Shown: positions 52,321 to 62,137, numbered from the stretch's first letter. The stretch is 64,000 nucleotides of DNA from Leptodesmis sichuanensis A121 (GCF_021379005.1 NZ_CP075171.1:806001-870000), one strand, 5' to 3'. The notes: generated from the letters alone by a model not told the origin. Translations and numbers: made by a program.

Positions 52321-52980
52321 ATGGCTCAGGATTCCCTCAGTCAGGTGGCTTTTTCTCCCTGGCTCTACTGGTCATTGTTGCCAGTCCACCGCCTGTTCCT
52401 GAGCCTTTACTTCAGCCAGATTAAGATTCAGGGATTGGAGCATCTGCCAGTGAATGGGCCAGTCGTCCTGGCACCCAAACATTACAGCCGCTGGGATCCA
52501 CTGGTGCTGGCGCTCTTGAGTGTGGAACCCCTCTGGTTTATGACCAATGCCAACCAATTCTCTGGTATACAGGGATGGTTTATCCGGCAGTTAGGAGCCT
52601 TTCCAGTCGATTTAGCCCGTCCTCAGGTATCCAGTTTCAAATACGCGATCGACTTGCTGAAAGCTCAAAAAAAGCTAGTTTTATTTCCAGAGGGAGGAAT
52701 CGTTCGCGATCAGCCCGTCCGTGCCTTGAAGCCGGGATTCTCCCGGTTGGTGCTGCAGGCAGAAAGTGCTTTAGGGGGAGTGGGGATTCCGGTTGTACCC
52801 ATTGCCCTAAGTTACGCACCTGACCCAACTTTTCGATCAACGGTGACCATCCACATTGCTCCACCTTTGTATTCCGCCAACTACCGTCAGGACAGCGAGA
52901 AGCAAACAGCCCAGGCGTTTACTCAAGCACTGCAAGACGCTTTATTGAGGGGAATGAAGGGGGTGAGAGTTAAGAGTTAA
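52321..52980 (+). CDS. plsC: 1-acyl-sn-glycerol-3-phosphate acyltransferase
   Basis: 219 residues with the PlsC motifs HYSRWDP (HX4D), FPEGGIVRD and PVVPIALSY. It makes phosphatidate from lysophosphatidate at the membrane. Start ATG 52321 with GAGG upstream. Cyanobacteria often have more than one PlsC; this one is close to plant plastid-like forms in length. Confidence 0.9.
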   Translation: MAQDSLSQVAFSPWLYWSLLPVHRLFLSLYFSQIKIQGLEHLPVNGPVVLAPKHYSRWDPLVLALLSVEPLWFMTNANQFSGIQGWFIRQLGAFPVDLARPQVSSFKYAIDLLKAQKKLVLFPEGGIVRDQPVRALKPGFSRLVLQAESALGGVGIPVVPIALSYAPDPTFRSTVTIHIAPPLYSANYRQDSEKQTAQAFTQALQDALLRGMKGVRVKS

Positions 52981-53098
52981 GAGTTGGGAATTGGGAGTGA
53001 AGTGAGGTGTTGAGACGCTACGGAATGTTACGGGCCAGATAGAAACGATCGAGTCCATGAGGGTTGTTTGCTAGATTGGGTGCATATTCGCAAACATC

Positions 53099-54280
53099 AT
53101 GGCTAACACTGATCTCCGCGTCTTATTTCCACCTGTGCTGCTGGCGACGGATGGTTCTCCCAGCGCTCGTCTAGCACAGAAAATGGTATGTCCTCTAGTT
53201 CAGTTATTTCAGGCAGAGGAGCAAGGAAAGCTACCTGAACCTGGGCTGAAACCCAAAGGGGAATCTGGAGGAGAAGCCCCGCCGCCAACATCACGAGTTG
53301 TATCGATCTTGCTGATGGTACTAACGGTACAGCCGAAGGTTGCCAAACGGATGCTGCGATCGGGTAAGAAAGCGGTCTCTCACTCGACCCCGGTTAAGGA
53401 CGAAACAGAAACAGTTGCTGCAACCAAGATTTCTGAAGAACTCAGTCATCCAGTTGCGGGTTTGCTACCCTCTTTAGAAGAATTGACAGCCTCTGTTCGA
53501 GAAGACTTTCCATCCCTGTCCAGGGTTTCTGTGGAAGTACGGCAGGGTCGTCCTACTACAGAAATCCTGAATTGCGCGCGATCGATTCAGGCAGGATTAA
53601 TTGCCGTGGGCCATCGGGGTGGGGGGGGAGTACGGGAGTTACTGCTGGGCAGTGTATCTACTGCGATCTCCCGCTATGCTCCCTGTAGTGTGTTGATTAC
53701 CCGAAGTTCCAGCCAGTCTACTCACAGTCCTAACTTGAATCATGTGTTACTGGTGGTGGATGAGTCAGTCGGTACTGGAGCGGCGATCGCAGCCACCCGG
53801 CAACTGATTCCGGCAGGCATCCAAACGATTACCTTGCTACATATCCAATCTCCCTTAAACGCCAACTACCTGCTTGGCCCTTTTTTCTCGCCTATTCCTA
53901 GTTGGCAGTTGAGTCAATCGCTGCAGAATGTTCAAAAAGAGCAGGGAATGCAAGTGTTACAGCGAGCGATCGCGGCTCTTCACTGTGAGGATGGCCAAGT
54001 CACGATTACCCCTCGATTTCAGACGGGGGATGCTGGTCCACTCATTTGCCAAATTGCCCAAGAACTGCAAGTGAATTTAATTATTTTGGGCAGCGACTCC
54101 AGCAGGCGGACACTTCTCTCACCCCTGCAAGGCAGACGCTCTCATCAAACAACGGCTGATGGTGAATCAACTGCCCGTCCCATTCGTAACACTCGGCTCA
54201 GCATCACGGATGACTATGTAATTCATTACGCTCCCTGTCCTGTTTTGCTGTGTCGCTCTACCCAGCTTAATCCCGGATGA
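53099..54280 (+). CDS. Universal stress protein with two UspA domains
   Basis: 393 residues. Each half starts like a UspA domain (LLATDGSPSA; VLLVVDESVGTGAAI) and ends with a nucleotide-binding-like motif: VGHRGGGGVRELLLGSVST in the first half, LGSDSSRR in the second. The second half has lost part of the G-2x-G-9x-G(S/T) loop, and about 70 residues are inserted in the first. A tandem USP, probably ATP-binding in the first domain only. Start ATG 53099. Confidence 0.87.
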   Translation: MANTDLRVLFPPVLLATDGSPSARLAQKMVCPLVQLFQAEEQGKLPEPGLKPKGESGGEAPPPTSRVVSILLMVLTVQPKVAKRMLRSGKKAVSHSTPVKDETETVAATKISEELSHPVAGLLPSLEELTASVREDFPSLSRVSVEVRQGRPTTEILNCARSIQAGLIAVGHRGGGGVRELLLGSVSTAISRYAPCSVLITRSSSQSTHSPNLNHVLLVVDESVGTGAAIAATRQLIPAGIQTITLLHIQSPLNANYLLGPFFSPIPSWQLSQSLQNVQKEQGMQVLQRAIAALHCEDGQVTITPRFQTGDAGPLICQIAQELQVNLIILGSDSSRRTLLSPLQGRRSHQTTADGESTARPIRNTRLSITDDYVIHYAPCPVLLCRSTQLNPG

Positions 54281-54298
54281 AAGGGCGATCGCAGGTTT

Positions 54299-54345
54299 GG
54301 GATAAGGTCACGCTTATGTGTAGGATAGGGTCACGTTGATTCGGA
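54299..54345. repeat. Short imperfect direct repeat before the Uma2-like gene
   Basis: GGATAAGGTCACG (from 54299) and GGATAGGGTCACG (from about 54322) lie about 23 bp apart, just before the gene at 54363. Possibly a binding site pair; too short to be sure. Confidence 0.3.
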
Positions 54346-54362
54346 TTAGAGGAACGTGAGTT

Positions 54363-54926
54363 GTGGTTTCAGCCCCCTTGCCTTCAGAAGACGTGCAACA
54401 GGTTGTTGATACTTTAATTGGTGTGATCTGTGAAGAAATGGGCCTGACCCTGCGGCGAACCCGCCCTGAGATCGCGGCATCTTCCTCTGAGCCATCTGAG
54501 CCAGCGGGCGATCGCTGGTACTACATTCAACCAGTAGCAGCATCTCAAGCAGAAGCACCCAGTTCCGCCCCTGATTCACCGCCTAATCTGGTTCTCGATC
54601 GTGTTAACTCCACGTCAGGCGAGGATAAGCTGCAACAGTATTTAGCACTGGGAGTTCCAGAGATCTGGCGAATCGATGGGCAAACGCTGCACTTCTATCA
54701 ATTAGAGGCTGGACATTACATTGAAAGCGATCGCAGTACGGCGTTTCCCTTGGTACCGATCGCGGAGATTCCCCTGTTTGTTGGAAAAAGTCAGAAAGTG
54801 GGAGAACAGACCGTGGCCAAGGCATTTCGAGCCTGGAGCCGGATGCGGATTCGGGAAAACCGGGGCCAAAGTGCACCTCCTCCACCTCCCCCGCCACCGC
54901 TGCCACCCCTGAATCCTTTACTGTGA
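54363..54926 (+). CDS. Uma2/DUF820-like protein with polyproline tail
   Basis: 187 residues; GTG start with AGAGGAA upstream. The core (PNLVLDRVNSTSGEDKLQQYLALGVPEIWRID) matches the PD-(D/E)xK-type Uma2 family common in cyanobacteria. At the usual Glu-x-x position the residue is Asp (VLD), and the N-terminal part is short and Ser/Pro-rich, so nuclease activity is uncertain. It ends in Ala, eight consecutive Pro and Leu, Pro, Pro, Leu. It overlaps the next, convergent gene by 9 bp. Confidence 0.65.
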   Translation: MVSAPLPSEDVQQVVDTLIGVICEEMGLTLRRTRPEIAASSSEPSEPAGDRWYYIQPVAASQAEAPSSAPDSPPNLVLDRVNSTSGEDKLQQYLALGVPEIWRIDGQTLHFYQLEAGHYIESDRSTAFPLVPIAEIPLFVGKSQKVGEQTVAKAFRAWSRMRIRENRGQSAPPPPPPPPLPPLNPLL

Positions 54927-55631
54927 CAACTTCTGCATCTCCTGATGGACAGTCATGCCAATTTCCAGAGCTTGATTCAGAATTTGAGCGTATTCCTGCG
55001 CTTGATGCTTGACTTCTAAAGATTTCAAAGCTGTCAAATTGGTTTCAATGCTGTCTAGAAGCGCGTGGCGACGAGCTAAAAGTCCCCGATTCTGTCGCAG
55101 GATGCGTTCAGTCGTTAATCCTGCAATTAAACTGTCACGGGTTAGATGTAAGGCTTCTAATACCTCCGGTCGATCGCTCAACCGGATCTGATCCTGTCGA
55201 ACTGACTCTAACTGGTCAAGAATAGCGATCGCCGCTAAGACTTCGTGGTAGTGATCGATTTCATCTAGTAACTCCATCAAACCACGCAGCCGTTTCCCTG
55301 CTAGCCACATATAGGCATTCCAACCCAGCATCACCAACAGAGCCAATCCCAGACTTACCCCCAAGAACTGGATCACACTAGAAAGCTGGCTAATCCCAGT
55401 ACCGGAGTGTGCCAGGATCGCCAGACTCACGGGTAATGTAAAGGCAACAAGCAGCAAAAAAACAATAACTTCGGTGAGGCAGAATGTGGCTAACTGACGA
55501 GGATGTCGTAATGCGGAGGGACGATAAACTCCTCCTAAAACGCCACCTAGAAAAATAGGCCCCACGTCCCACCCCGTCAGGCGTTCCAGTTCTCGCGCAG
55601 TAATCTTTAAATTTTCTAGATTGGGTGGCAT
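54918..55631 (-). CDS. Two-helix membrane protein of unknown function
   Basis: 237 residues. The N-terminal 45 residues are soluble, then two membrane helices (about 49-75 and 83-112), then a long helical cytosolic part (LMELLDEIDHYHEVLAAIAILDQLESV) that may form a coiled coil. No family recognised. Start ATG 55631. It lies next to another uncharacterised membrane protein on the same strand (48 bp apart). Confidence 0.65.
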   Translation of the reverse strand: MPPNLENLKITARELERLTGWDVGPIFLGGVLGGVYRPSALRHPRQLATFCLTEVIVFLLLVAFTLPVSLAILAHSGTGISQLSSVIQFLGVSLGLALLVMLGWNAYMWLAGKRLRGLMELLDEIDHYHEVLAAIAILDQLESVRQDQIRLSDRPEVLEALHLTRDSLIAGLTTERILRQNRGLLARRHALLDSIETNLTALKSLEVKHQAQEYAQILNQALEIGMTVHQEMQKLSQ

Positions 55632-55678
55632 GGGATTGGTAAATGGGGAATCAGGGATCGGGGATCAGGAACTGGGGA

Positions 55679-56983
55679 TTAATCACCGTTCTCCAGTCGG
55701 TGCTGCCACTCGGCATCAATTCTGTCAGCCTGCTCAACTTCCTGCTCTAACAGGTCTTTCTCGGTGGTGTAAATCAGATCTTTCTGATCGATGAAAGTTT
55801 CTGCTGCGAACTGTTTTACATAGGCGAGTTTTTGCTGAATTTCGGGAGGAGCTTCGTTCAGAGCGATCGCTCGTTCCTGGCGTTGTTCGTTGCGGATTGC
55901 AATGCGGCGGTTGCGGCTCTGAATCCAGAAATAGCGCACCAGTGGAATGATCAGAAATCCCGCACCATAGGTTAGCAGGATCCAGTAAATCGACTGGACA
56001 AAAGCCACCAAGCCTCCGATCGAGGCAGCGGCTACACCATCGGCCAGCATTCGGCCCAGTACCAGTGCTCCCACCAAATTCAGCCCACCTAACCCGATCG
56101 ACAGCACCACCTGTCCAGAAGTCGCCCGACTGAATCGCCAGGGAAGCTCTTTCAAATAAGCGGCAATGGGCTGCAGCCGCTCTTGAACAGCCGTCGTTTG
56201 CAGTTCAGGAAAGTGGTAGACTAATCCCCCTTCTGGACTCACCTCGGGTCGGCCATTAAAGCGGGCAAGTACAGGCAGCATATATTCTTCGTACTCTCTG
56301 GCGTAGCCCTGACCCAGATCATCTAAATAAGGAGCAATTTGTTCCGCAATCACGGCTCCCCGATTATTGCGAATTGCCGTGCCGATCGTGCGCCAGCGTC
56401 GCTCCTCTAAATCAGCATTGGGGTTCCCATCGCCAAACAGGAAGGAGAACACCGCTTCCAGAAAGTTCATAGAAGGTTTATCCGCAGACCGGGCAGGCCG
56501 GGACTCATAACGGCGATCGCTGTAGTCCGGGTAAAAAATCCACCAGAAATCGGGAAAGTAGAAAAATCCGCCTCCACTATCCGAGGATCCTCCCCCTGAA
56601 TTGCCGTTGCTATCTTGAGAGGAACTGGCCGCGATCATAATGATGAAAATCGTCACAAAGATCAGCACAATCGAGATCACCAGCACAATCCCGAAGGAAA
56701 TTCGGATCAGGTAAAACAGGACGCGCCAGATCTTCTCCCACCATTCCTTCAATTGCAGACGGAAATATTTGTTCTGTAATATGGCTCGAAAATTTTTGGG
56801 AAATTGATACGCAATCTCACCGGATTCTGCAACTTGCAGGTGTCCCCCCGCTTCCGACGCAAGCACCAGCAATCCCTGTTGGGCCAGATTGACATCTAAA
56901 CCTGCCTGGGCTGCCACGTCACCTACCGTAACCCGGTAGTTTAGACGCTCAACCGCCTTCATAATTCGTGGATCTGGCGTCAT
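55679..56983 (-). CDS. Conserved cyanobacterial membrane protein with winged-helix-like N-terminus
   Basis: 434 residues. N-terminus (VTVGDVAAQAGLDVNLAQQGL...VAESGEIAYQFPKNF) resembles a winged helix; a second copy of this pattern is near residue 250 (VSPEGGLVYHFPELQ). One strong membrane helix (about 92-117), a Gly/Ser-rich and aromatic stretch (about 123-152), and two further hydrophobic segments near 290-350. C-terminus charged, coiled. Function unknown. ATG 56983 with AGGA. Confidence 0.7.
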   Translation of the reverse strand: MTPDPRIMKAVERLNYRVTVGDVAAQAGLDVNLAQQGLLVLASEAGGHLQVAESGEIAYQFPKNFRAILQNKYFRLQLKEWWEKIWRVLFYLIRISFGIVLVISIVLIFVTIFIIMIAASSSQDSNGNSGGGSSDSGGGFFYFPDFWWIFYPDYSDRRYESRPARSADKPSMNFLEAVFSFLFGDGNPNADLEERRWRTIGTAIRNNRGAVIAEQIAPYLDDLGQGYAREYEEYMLPVLARFNGRPEVSPEGGLVYHFPELQTTAVQERLQPIAAYLKELPWRFSRATSGQVVLSIGLGGLNLVGALVLGRMLADGVAAASIGGLVAFVQSIYWILLTYGAGFLIIPLVRYFWIQSRNRRIAIRNEQRQERAIALNEAPPEIQQKLAYVKQFAAETFIDQKDLIYTTEKDLLEQEVEQADRIDAEWQHRLENGD

Positions 56984-57157
56984 CGGTTCCTCGCAAACAT
57001 TCCGTTTGTTGACTATATCCAGTATAGGAAGGGGGATAGGGGAAATAGGAAGGCTTCTTCAGGCTAAACCTATCTTGCTGGCTCAGGAGGACGCTAAACT
57101 AGAAGACGTTTCGCGATCGCGCCCAGTCTGACGCTCACCGTTACCCTACTACCGCTT

Positions 57158-57679
57158 ATGCCTAGAACTCAACGCAACGATAACTTCATCGATAAGAGCT
57201 TTACGGTCATGGCCGATATCATCCTCAAGATATTGCCTGCCACCAAAAAGGAGAAGGAGGCATTTGCGTATTATCGGGATGGCATGGCGGCCCAGGCGGA
57301 TGGAGAATACGCCGAAGCCCTGGAGAACTATTACGAAGCCCTCAAGTTAGAGGAAGATCCCTACGATCGCAGCTATGTTCTCTACAACATTGGGCTGATT
57401 CACGCCAGCAATGGAGAACATGAAAAAGCATTGGATTACTACCATCAGGCGATCGACCTGAATCCCCGTCTGCCGCAAGCATTGAATAATATTGCCGTCA
57501 TCTGTCACTACAAGGGAGAGCGTGCCCAGGAAGCAGGTAATGATGAGGAAGCAGAAGAACATTTCGACCGCGCCGCCGAGTACTGGAGACAGGCAATCCG
57601 ATTAAATCCCAATGGCTACATCGAAGCTCAGAACTGGTTGAAGACGACTGGGCGATCGCAGATGGATGTTTATTTCTAG
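57158..57679 (+). CDS. ycf3: Photosystem I assembly protein Ycf3
   Basis: 173 residues with three TPR motifs ([58 protein letters not shown]). N-terminus [25 protein letters not shown] and C-terminus [12 protein letters not shown] are Ycf3 signatures. A thylakoid-associated chaperone that helps assemble PsaA/PsaB. ATG 57158. Confidence 0.95.
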   Translation: MPRTQRNDNFIDKSFTVMADIILKILPATKKEKEAFAYYRDGMAAQADGEYAEALENYYEALKLEEDPYDRSYVLYNIGLIHASNGEHEKALDYYHQAIDLNPRLPQALNNIAVICHYKGERAQEAGNDEEAEEHFDRAAEYWRQAIRLNPNGYIEAQNWLKTTGRSQMDVYF

Positions 57680-57695
57680 ATGTCATTAACTATTT

Positions 57696-57986
57696 ATGAT
57701 TGACCGTGAACAAGTTCGTAAAGTTGCTCTGCTGGCTCGTTTAGCGCTCTCGGAAGCAGAAGAGGAGCAATTTTCTACTCAATTGAGCAACATCCTGGAC
57801 TATTTTGAACAGTTGAATGAACTGGATGTCTCGGATGTGCCTCCGACCTTTCGAGCGATCGATGTGAGTAATGTCGTGCGCTCAGATACGTTAGTCCCGG
57901 ATCCAAATCGGGAAGCCATTTTGGAGAATGCCCCCGATCGAGATGGCGAGTTCTTCAGAGTCCCTAAAATTATTAATGCGGATTAG
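57696..57986 (+). CDS. gatC: Asp/Glu-tRNA amidotransferase subunit C
   Basis: 96 residues: [37 protein letters not shown], and a C-terminus [11 protein letters not shown]. With GatA and GatB it converts Glu-tRNA(Gln) to Gln-tRNA(Gln). gatA/gatB are not in the window. It lies 16 bp after ycf3. Confidence 0.95.
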   Translation: MIDREQVRKVALLARLALSEAEEEQFSTQLSNILDYFEQLNELDVSDVPPTFRAIDVSNVVRSDTLVPDPNREAILENAPDRDGEFFRVPKIINAD

Positions 57987-57999
57987 GGAAACAAGTACG

Positions 58000-60582
58000 A
58001 TGCCCCAGTACAACCACTTCCAGCCTGAAAATAACGGTCACAAATCCTTTGAACTACCTGGCGCGAAACCGCACTATAACCCCGATCGACCGGGTCAGGT
58101 GGAGCATATTTTTCTAGATCTGATTCTCGATATTCCCCAGCAACGCTATCAGGGCACCTGTGCCATTCGGTTAAATCCAATTCGCAGCGGCATCGATCGC
58201 CTGACCCTGGATGCGGTCAATCTGACAATTGATACAGTCAAGGTGGATGAAGTCAGCCAATCTTTCGATTATGACGGGGAGCAACTGCACATTCAGCTAC
58301 AGCAACCGACGGAAGTTGGGAAAGTGATCACGCTGGCGATCGCTTACAGTGTCACTCAGCCTCAAAGGGGCTTGTACTTTATCACTCCCACCAAGCACTA
58401 CCCCAACAAACCCACCCAGGTCTGGACTCAGGGCGAAGATGAGGATTCCCGTTTCTGGTTTCCCTGTTTCGACTATCCCGGTCAGTTAGCTACATCGGAA
58501 ATTCGCGTTCAGGTGCCGAAAAACCTGATCGCCATTTCCAATGGGGAACTGGTGGGCACCGAAGAACTCAAGGACGCAAAGGTTTATCACTGGCGGCAGC
58601 AAGATGTACATCCCACCTACTTAATGACCCTGGCGGTTGGCGACTTTGCCGAATTGTGGGATGAGTGGCAGGGCAAACCTGTAACTTATTACGTGGAAAA
58701 GGGGAAAGAGGAAGAAGCACGGCTGAGCATGGGCAAAACGCCCCGCATGATCGAGTTCTTCAGTCAGAAGTTTGGCTATCCCTTTCCCTTTCCCAAATAT
58801 GCTCAGGTGTGTGTGGATGATTTTATTTTCGGAGGAATGGAAAATACATCCACTACGCTGCTCACCGATCGTTGCCTGATTGATGCCCGCGCCGCGATCG
58901 ACAATCGCTCTACAGAAGCTCTCGTCGCGCATGAACTGGCCCATCAATGGTTCGGCGACCTAGTAGTGATCAAACACTGGTCCCATGCCTGGATTAAGGA
59001 AGGCATGGCCTCCTACTCAGAAGTGATGTGGACAGAGCAAGAGTACGGTGCCGAGGAAGCCGCTTACTACCGTCTGGGAGAAGCGCGGAACTATCTGGAT
59101 GAAGATACCTCCCGTTATCGTCGCCCAATCGTCACCCATGTCTACCGGGAAGCGATCGAACTCTACGATCGTCACCTGTACGAAAAGGGAGCCTGTGTCT
59201 ATCACATGATTCGGGCCGAACTGGGCGAGCAACTGTTCTGGAACGCGATCGCTACCTTTGTGAACGACCATGCCCACCGCACAGTTGAAACGATTGACCT
59301 GTTGCGAGCGATCGAAAAAGCAACCGGACGCAATCTGCTTTTCCTGTTCGACCAGTATGTGTTTCGTGGCGGTCATCCCGACTACAAAGTTACTTATTCC
59401 TGGGACGGCGACAGTAATCTGGCAAAGCTCACCGTCACCCAAACTCAGGCTAAGGATAAGGACAGTCGCAATGAGTTGTTTGATTTAAAAATTCCGATCG
59501 GCTTTGGGTATGTAGAGGGATCAGGAGGTGACAAAATTGTCTCTGTTCGGGTGTGCGATCGGGAACAGTCCTTCTATTTTCCGCTGGAACAAAAACCAGA
59601 CTTCATCAGCTTTGATGTCGGCAACCATACTTTAAAGACTGTAGTTCTGGAGTATCCCATTCCCGAACTCAAAGCTCAGCTACGTCATGATCCGGATCCG
59701 CTTTCTCGCATTTGTGCTGCCGAAGCACTGGCGAAAAAGGGTGGATTGGAGGCGGTGAAAGCTTTGACTGAAGCGTTTCAGCAGGAAGCGTTTTGGGGAG
59801 TCCGAGTGGAAATCATCAAACAGTTAGCCAGCATTAAACTGGATCAGGCCTTCAAGGGGGTAGTGGCTGGCCTTCAGGATGAGGATGCCAGAGTGCGGCG
59901 GGCAGCGGTCGAAGCTCTGGCGGACATCAAAACGGTAGAGAGTTATAAAGCTGTGAAACCACTGGCGGAAAAAGGCGACCCCAGTTATTACACAGAAGCG
60001 GCGGCAATTCGAGCGCTGGGCACACTGGCAGGTTCTAGTCTAGTCAGCGACAAGGAAGAAAAAACTCTCAAGCTGCTGAAATCGGTGTTGAAGGAACGGC
60101 AGGGCTGGAATGAAGTGGTGCGGGCGGGTGCGATCGAGGCTCTCAGCCAGATGAAGACTTCAGAAGTCGCCCTGGATTTAATTCTGAACTATACCGAACT
60201 GGGTGTTCCCCAATCTCTGCGTCTAAGCGCAATTCGGGCTTTGGGAGCGCTTTCTACCGGACAAGCCAATGTCAACCTGGAGCGCATTCTGGATCGCTTG
60301 AAAGAACTCTCGCGGGAAAGCTTTTTCCTGACTCAGGTGGCGGTGGTTAATGCGCTGCGCCAGATGGAAACGCCCAAAGCGATCGCCATCTTAAACGCTC
60401 TCGCCGAGCAAACTCCGGATGGTCGAGTACGCCGGATTGCAGAGGAAGCGGTGCAGCAAGTGCAGAAAAATGTTGGGTCGGATAAAGCCGTTAAGCAATT
60501 GCGGGAAGAACTAGATCAACTGAAACAGGAAAATCAAGAGTTGAAGAGTCGGCTGGAAGCCCTGGAAGCCAAAGCAAAGTAA
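58000..60582 (+). CDS. M1-family aminopeptidase with C-terminal HEAT repeats
   Basis: 860 residues from ATG 58000, 13 bp after gatC. Exopeptidase motif GGMENTSTTL and zinc site HELAHQWFGD with the third ligand in KEGMASYSE. N-terminal beta domain, catalytic domain to about 560, then HEAT-like repeats (for example DEDARVRRAAVEALADIK) and a short coiled-coil tail (QLREELDQLKQENQELKSRL). Trims N-terminal residues of peptides in the cytosol. Substrate unknown. Confidence 0.9.
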   Translation: MPQYNHFQPENNGHKSFELPGAKPHYNPDRPGQVEHIFLDLILDIPQQRYQGTCAIRLNPIRSGIDRLTLDAVNLTIDTVKVDEVSQSFDYDGEQLHIQLQQPTEVGKVITLAIAYSVTQPQRGLYFITPTKHYPNKPTQVWTQGEDEDSRFWFPCFDYPGQLATSEIRVQVPKNLIAISNGELVGTEELKDAKVYHWRQQDVHPTYLMTLAVGDFAELWDEWQGKPVTYYVEKGKEEEARLSMGKTPRMIEFFSQKFGYPFPFPKYAQVCVDDFIFGGMENTSTTLLTDRCLIDARAAIDNRSTEALVAHELAHQWFGDLVVIKHWSHAWIKEGMASYSEVMWTEQEYGAEEAAYYRLGEARNYLDEDTSRYRRPIVTHVYREAIELYDRHLYEKGACVYHMIRAELGEQLFWNAIATFVNDHAHRTVETIDLLRAIEKATGRNLLFLFDQYVFRGGHPDYKVTYSWDGDSNLAKLTVTQTQAKDKDSRNELFDLKIPIGFGYVEGSGGDKIVSVRVCDREQSFYFPLEQKPDFISFDVGNHTLKTVVLEYPIPELKAQLRHDPDPLSRICAAEALAKKGGLEAVKALTEAFQQEAFWGVRVEIIKQLASIKLDQAFKGVVAGLQDEDARVRRAAVEALADIKTVESYKAVKPLAEKGDPSYYTEAAAIRALGTLAGSSLVSDKEEKTLKLLKSVLKERQGWNEVVRAGAIEALSQMKTSEVALDLILNYTELGVPQSLRLSAIRALGALSTGQANVNLERILDRLKELSRESFFLTQVAVVNALRQMETPKAIAILNALAEQTPDGRVRRIAEEAVQQVQKNVGSDKAVKQLREELDQLKQENQELKSRLEALEAKAK

Positions 60583-60597
60583 TGCTCTGTCCAGGCA

Positions 60598-60969
60598 TTA
60601 CTCCTTAGACAGCAACCGATCTACGATTTTGACTAATCGAGCTGTCGTGTCTGCCTGCTGCTGAGAAACTTCCCTGATTTGTTTCATCTCAGCCATAAAT
60701 GCTTCATGATTCTGCCTCATCATCTCAGACTGTCGATCCATCTTTTCAGATTGGCGATCTAATGTTTCAGATTGGCGATCTAATGTTTCAGATTGGCGAT
60801 CTAATGTTTCAGATTGGCGCTGCAGCACCTCACTCTGCTGGCGCATGACTTCTTTCATCTCTCTCAGATCAAGCCTGAATTCCACCAGACCTTCAGTGAG
60901 TCGGCCAACCTGATCGGTGAGGATTTCTAGTTTCTGGTCAAGTCTATCTAGTTTTTGGTCTGTGTCCAT
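60598..60969 (-). CDS. Coiled-coil protein with repeated heptads
   Basis: 123 residues from ATG 60969 (a TTG at 60999 is less likely). Nearly all predicted coiled coil. In the middle, five successive heptads of the type RQSETLD, coded by three exact 21-bp units plus partial ones. Possible short-helix adaptor; function unknown. It overlaps nothing and is convergent with the aminopeptidase gene, 15 bp away. Confidence 0.65.
   Translation of the reverse strand: MDTDQKLDRLDQKLEILTDQVGRLTEGLVEFRLDLREMKEVMRQQSEVLQRQSETLDRQSETLDRQSETLDRQSEKMDRQSEMMRQNHEAFMAEMKQIREVSQQQADTTARLVKIVDRLLSKE
60744..60820. repeat. 21-bp tandem repeat inside a coding region
   Basis: Three exact units of 21 bp (60744-60764, 60765-60785, 60786-60806) plus a partial fourth. 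The unit encodes one coiled-coil heptad on the minus strand, so unit gain or loss keeps the heptad register. Confidence 0.8.
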
Positions 60970-61091
60970 AAGCAGACGATCGTAACCATAATCCGGCAAG
61001 TCGATAGACTGATTCTACTTCCAATTCCAGAGACTGAGCATCAGAGATCGATTGCAACACCGATTTCCCTACCCGATCGCCAGACTCATTC

Positions 61092-61706
61092 CTAGTGGGC
61101 GGGAACTAACTCAGGGGAAGTGGGTGCAGGGGTGGTTGGCTGAGGAAAGTGTTGATCGAGGAGAGCCGGAACGTCCGCCGCTTGAAGACGGCTGTAGCGA
61201 GTCTTTCCGGGCATGACCACTAAATTGGGGGCTTCCTTACACTGCTTCATACAACCCGTCATTTTGATTGTCACCTGATCTTGTAGGCCGCGATCGCGTA
61301 ACTCTGCCTGCAATGCTTGACAAACCGCCTTGCCGCCCCGCTTCATGCAATCCGACTTCTGGCAAACGAGAATGGTAGCTTGAGGTTTAGCTTTGGCCGG
61401 AGTCGCTGGAACTGGCAGGCAGGGAGCAAATCCTTGGGCTGGAGAGGTTTGTCGAATCAGGTAAGCTTTGTATTTGACCTCATCTGTTTCCAGATTGATT
61501 CGTTTCTCGCCTGTAATGATCAGCCAATCTCCCGGAGTCAATACTCCCCTGACCGAGGCTTTAGCTTCTTTGGCCAGCTTGATGCAATATTCACCCTCTG
61601 CTGTCGCCAGATTTAAGCGCTTAATCTTAAACCCATCTTCAATCTCGAAGCCCAGGAAGCGACCTTCCAGGATAAACGGAGAAATCTGCTGATATTTTTT
61701 GCTCAT
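61092..61706 (-). CDS. Thioredoxin-like [2Fe-2S] ferredoxin-domain protein
   Basis: 204 residues from ATG 61706; a longer frame begins at 61808. N-terminal part (about 1-100) unclassified; C-terminal about 80 residues are a (2Fe-2S) ferredoxin of the NuoE/Shethna type with CQKSDCMKRGG and TGCMKQCKEAPNL supplying Cys ligands. Possible electron carrier or sensor. It ends in a Pro/Thr-rich tail. Confidence 0.82.
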   Translation of the reverse strand: MSKKYQQISPFILEGRFLGFEIEDGFKIKRLNLATAEGEYCIKLAKEAKASVRGVLTPGDWLIITGEKRINLETDEVKYKAYLIRQTSPAQGFAPCLPVPATPAKAKPQATILVCQKSDCMKRGGKAVCQALQAELRDRGLQDQVTIKMTGCMKQCKEAPNLVVMPGKTRYSRLQAADVPALLDQHFPQPTTPAPTSPELVPAH

Positions 61707-61873
61707 AGTTCCAGGGCTTGAAATTAAATTGGATTTTTTAGGCCATTTCCAGAAAGATTTATCCCCGTCAAGCGCTGGGGCGTAGCGTTCAGGCAAAGAT
61801 TTTCGCAATGGGTTGGATCTGATTTGCCAAATGCTACGCCCGTACAGAGGTAATCGCTTTCTCAGAAATCTCC

Positions 61874-62137
61874 TTAGTGAAAATCAGAGGCTTCGGGTTG
61901 TTGCCAGCATTGCTCCAGCCAGTCTACCAGCACTGTTCGGGAAGCTGTGAGTTGTTGGATCACACTTCTAACCTGAGCGATCGCGGTGGGATGAGTCACT
62001 TCAACCTGGAGACAGCCATCTTCAGTACAGTGACAGGGAATAGAGAGATCCTGGAGCCGCTGGCAGGCTAACCAGCGATCGCAGCGAGAAATTGTCAATA
62101 GAGGGACAGTTAAGGAAGGTGTACAGGACGGTTGCAT
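61874..62137 (-). CDS. Asr1405/Asl0597 family small protein
   Basis: 87 residues. Pattern RWLACQRLQDLSIPC, LQVEVTHPTAIAQVRSVIQQL and a C-terminal WLEQCW match the cyanobacterial Asr1405/Asl0597 family as I recall it. Function unknown. Start ATG 62137. In the divergent intergenic region there is a hairpin GGGAAC/GTTCCC (62186-62224). Confidence 0.7.
   Translation of the reverse strand: MQPSCTPSLTVPLLTISRCDRWLACQRLQDLSIPCHCTEDGCLQVEVTHPTAIAQVRSVIQQLTASRTVLVDWLEQCWQQPEASDFH

Noticed and set aside
60744-60820. Regular repeats considered as a CRISPR array
   Set aside because: Units are head-to-tail without spacers and encode heptads of a protein.
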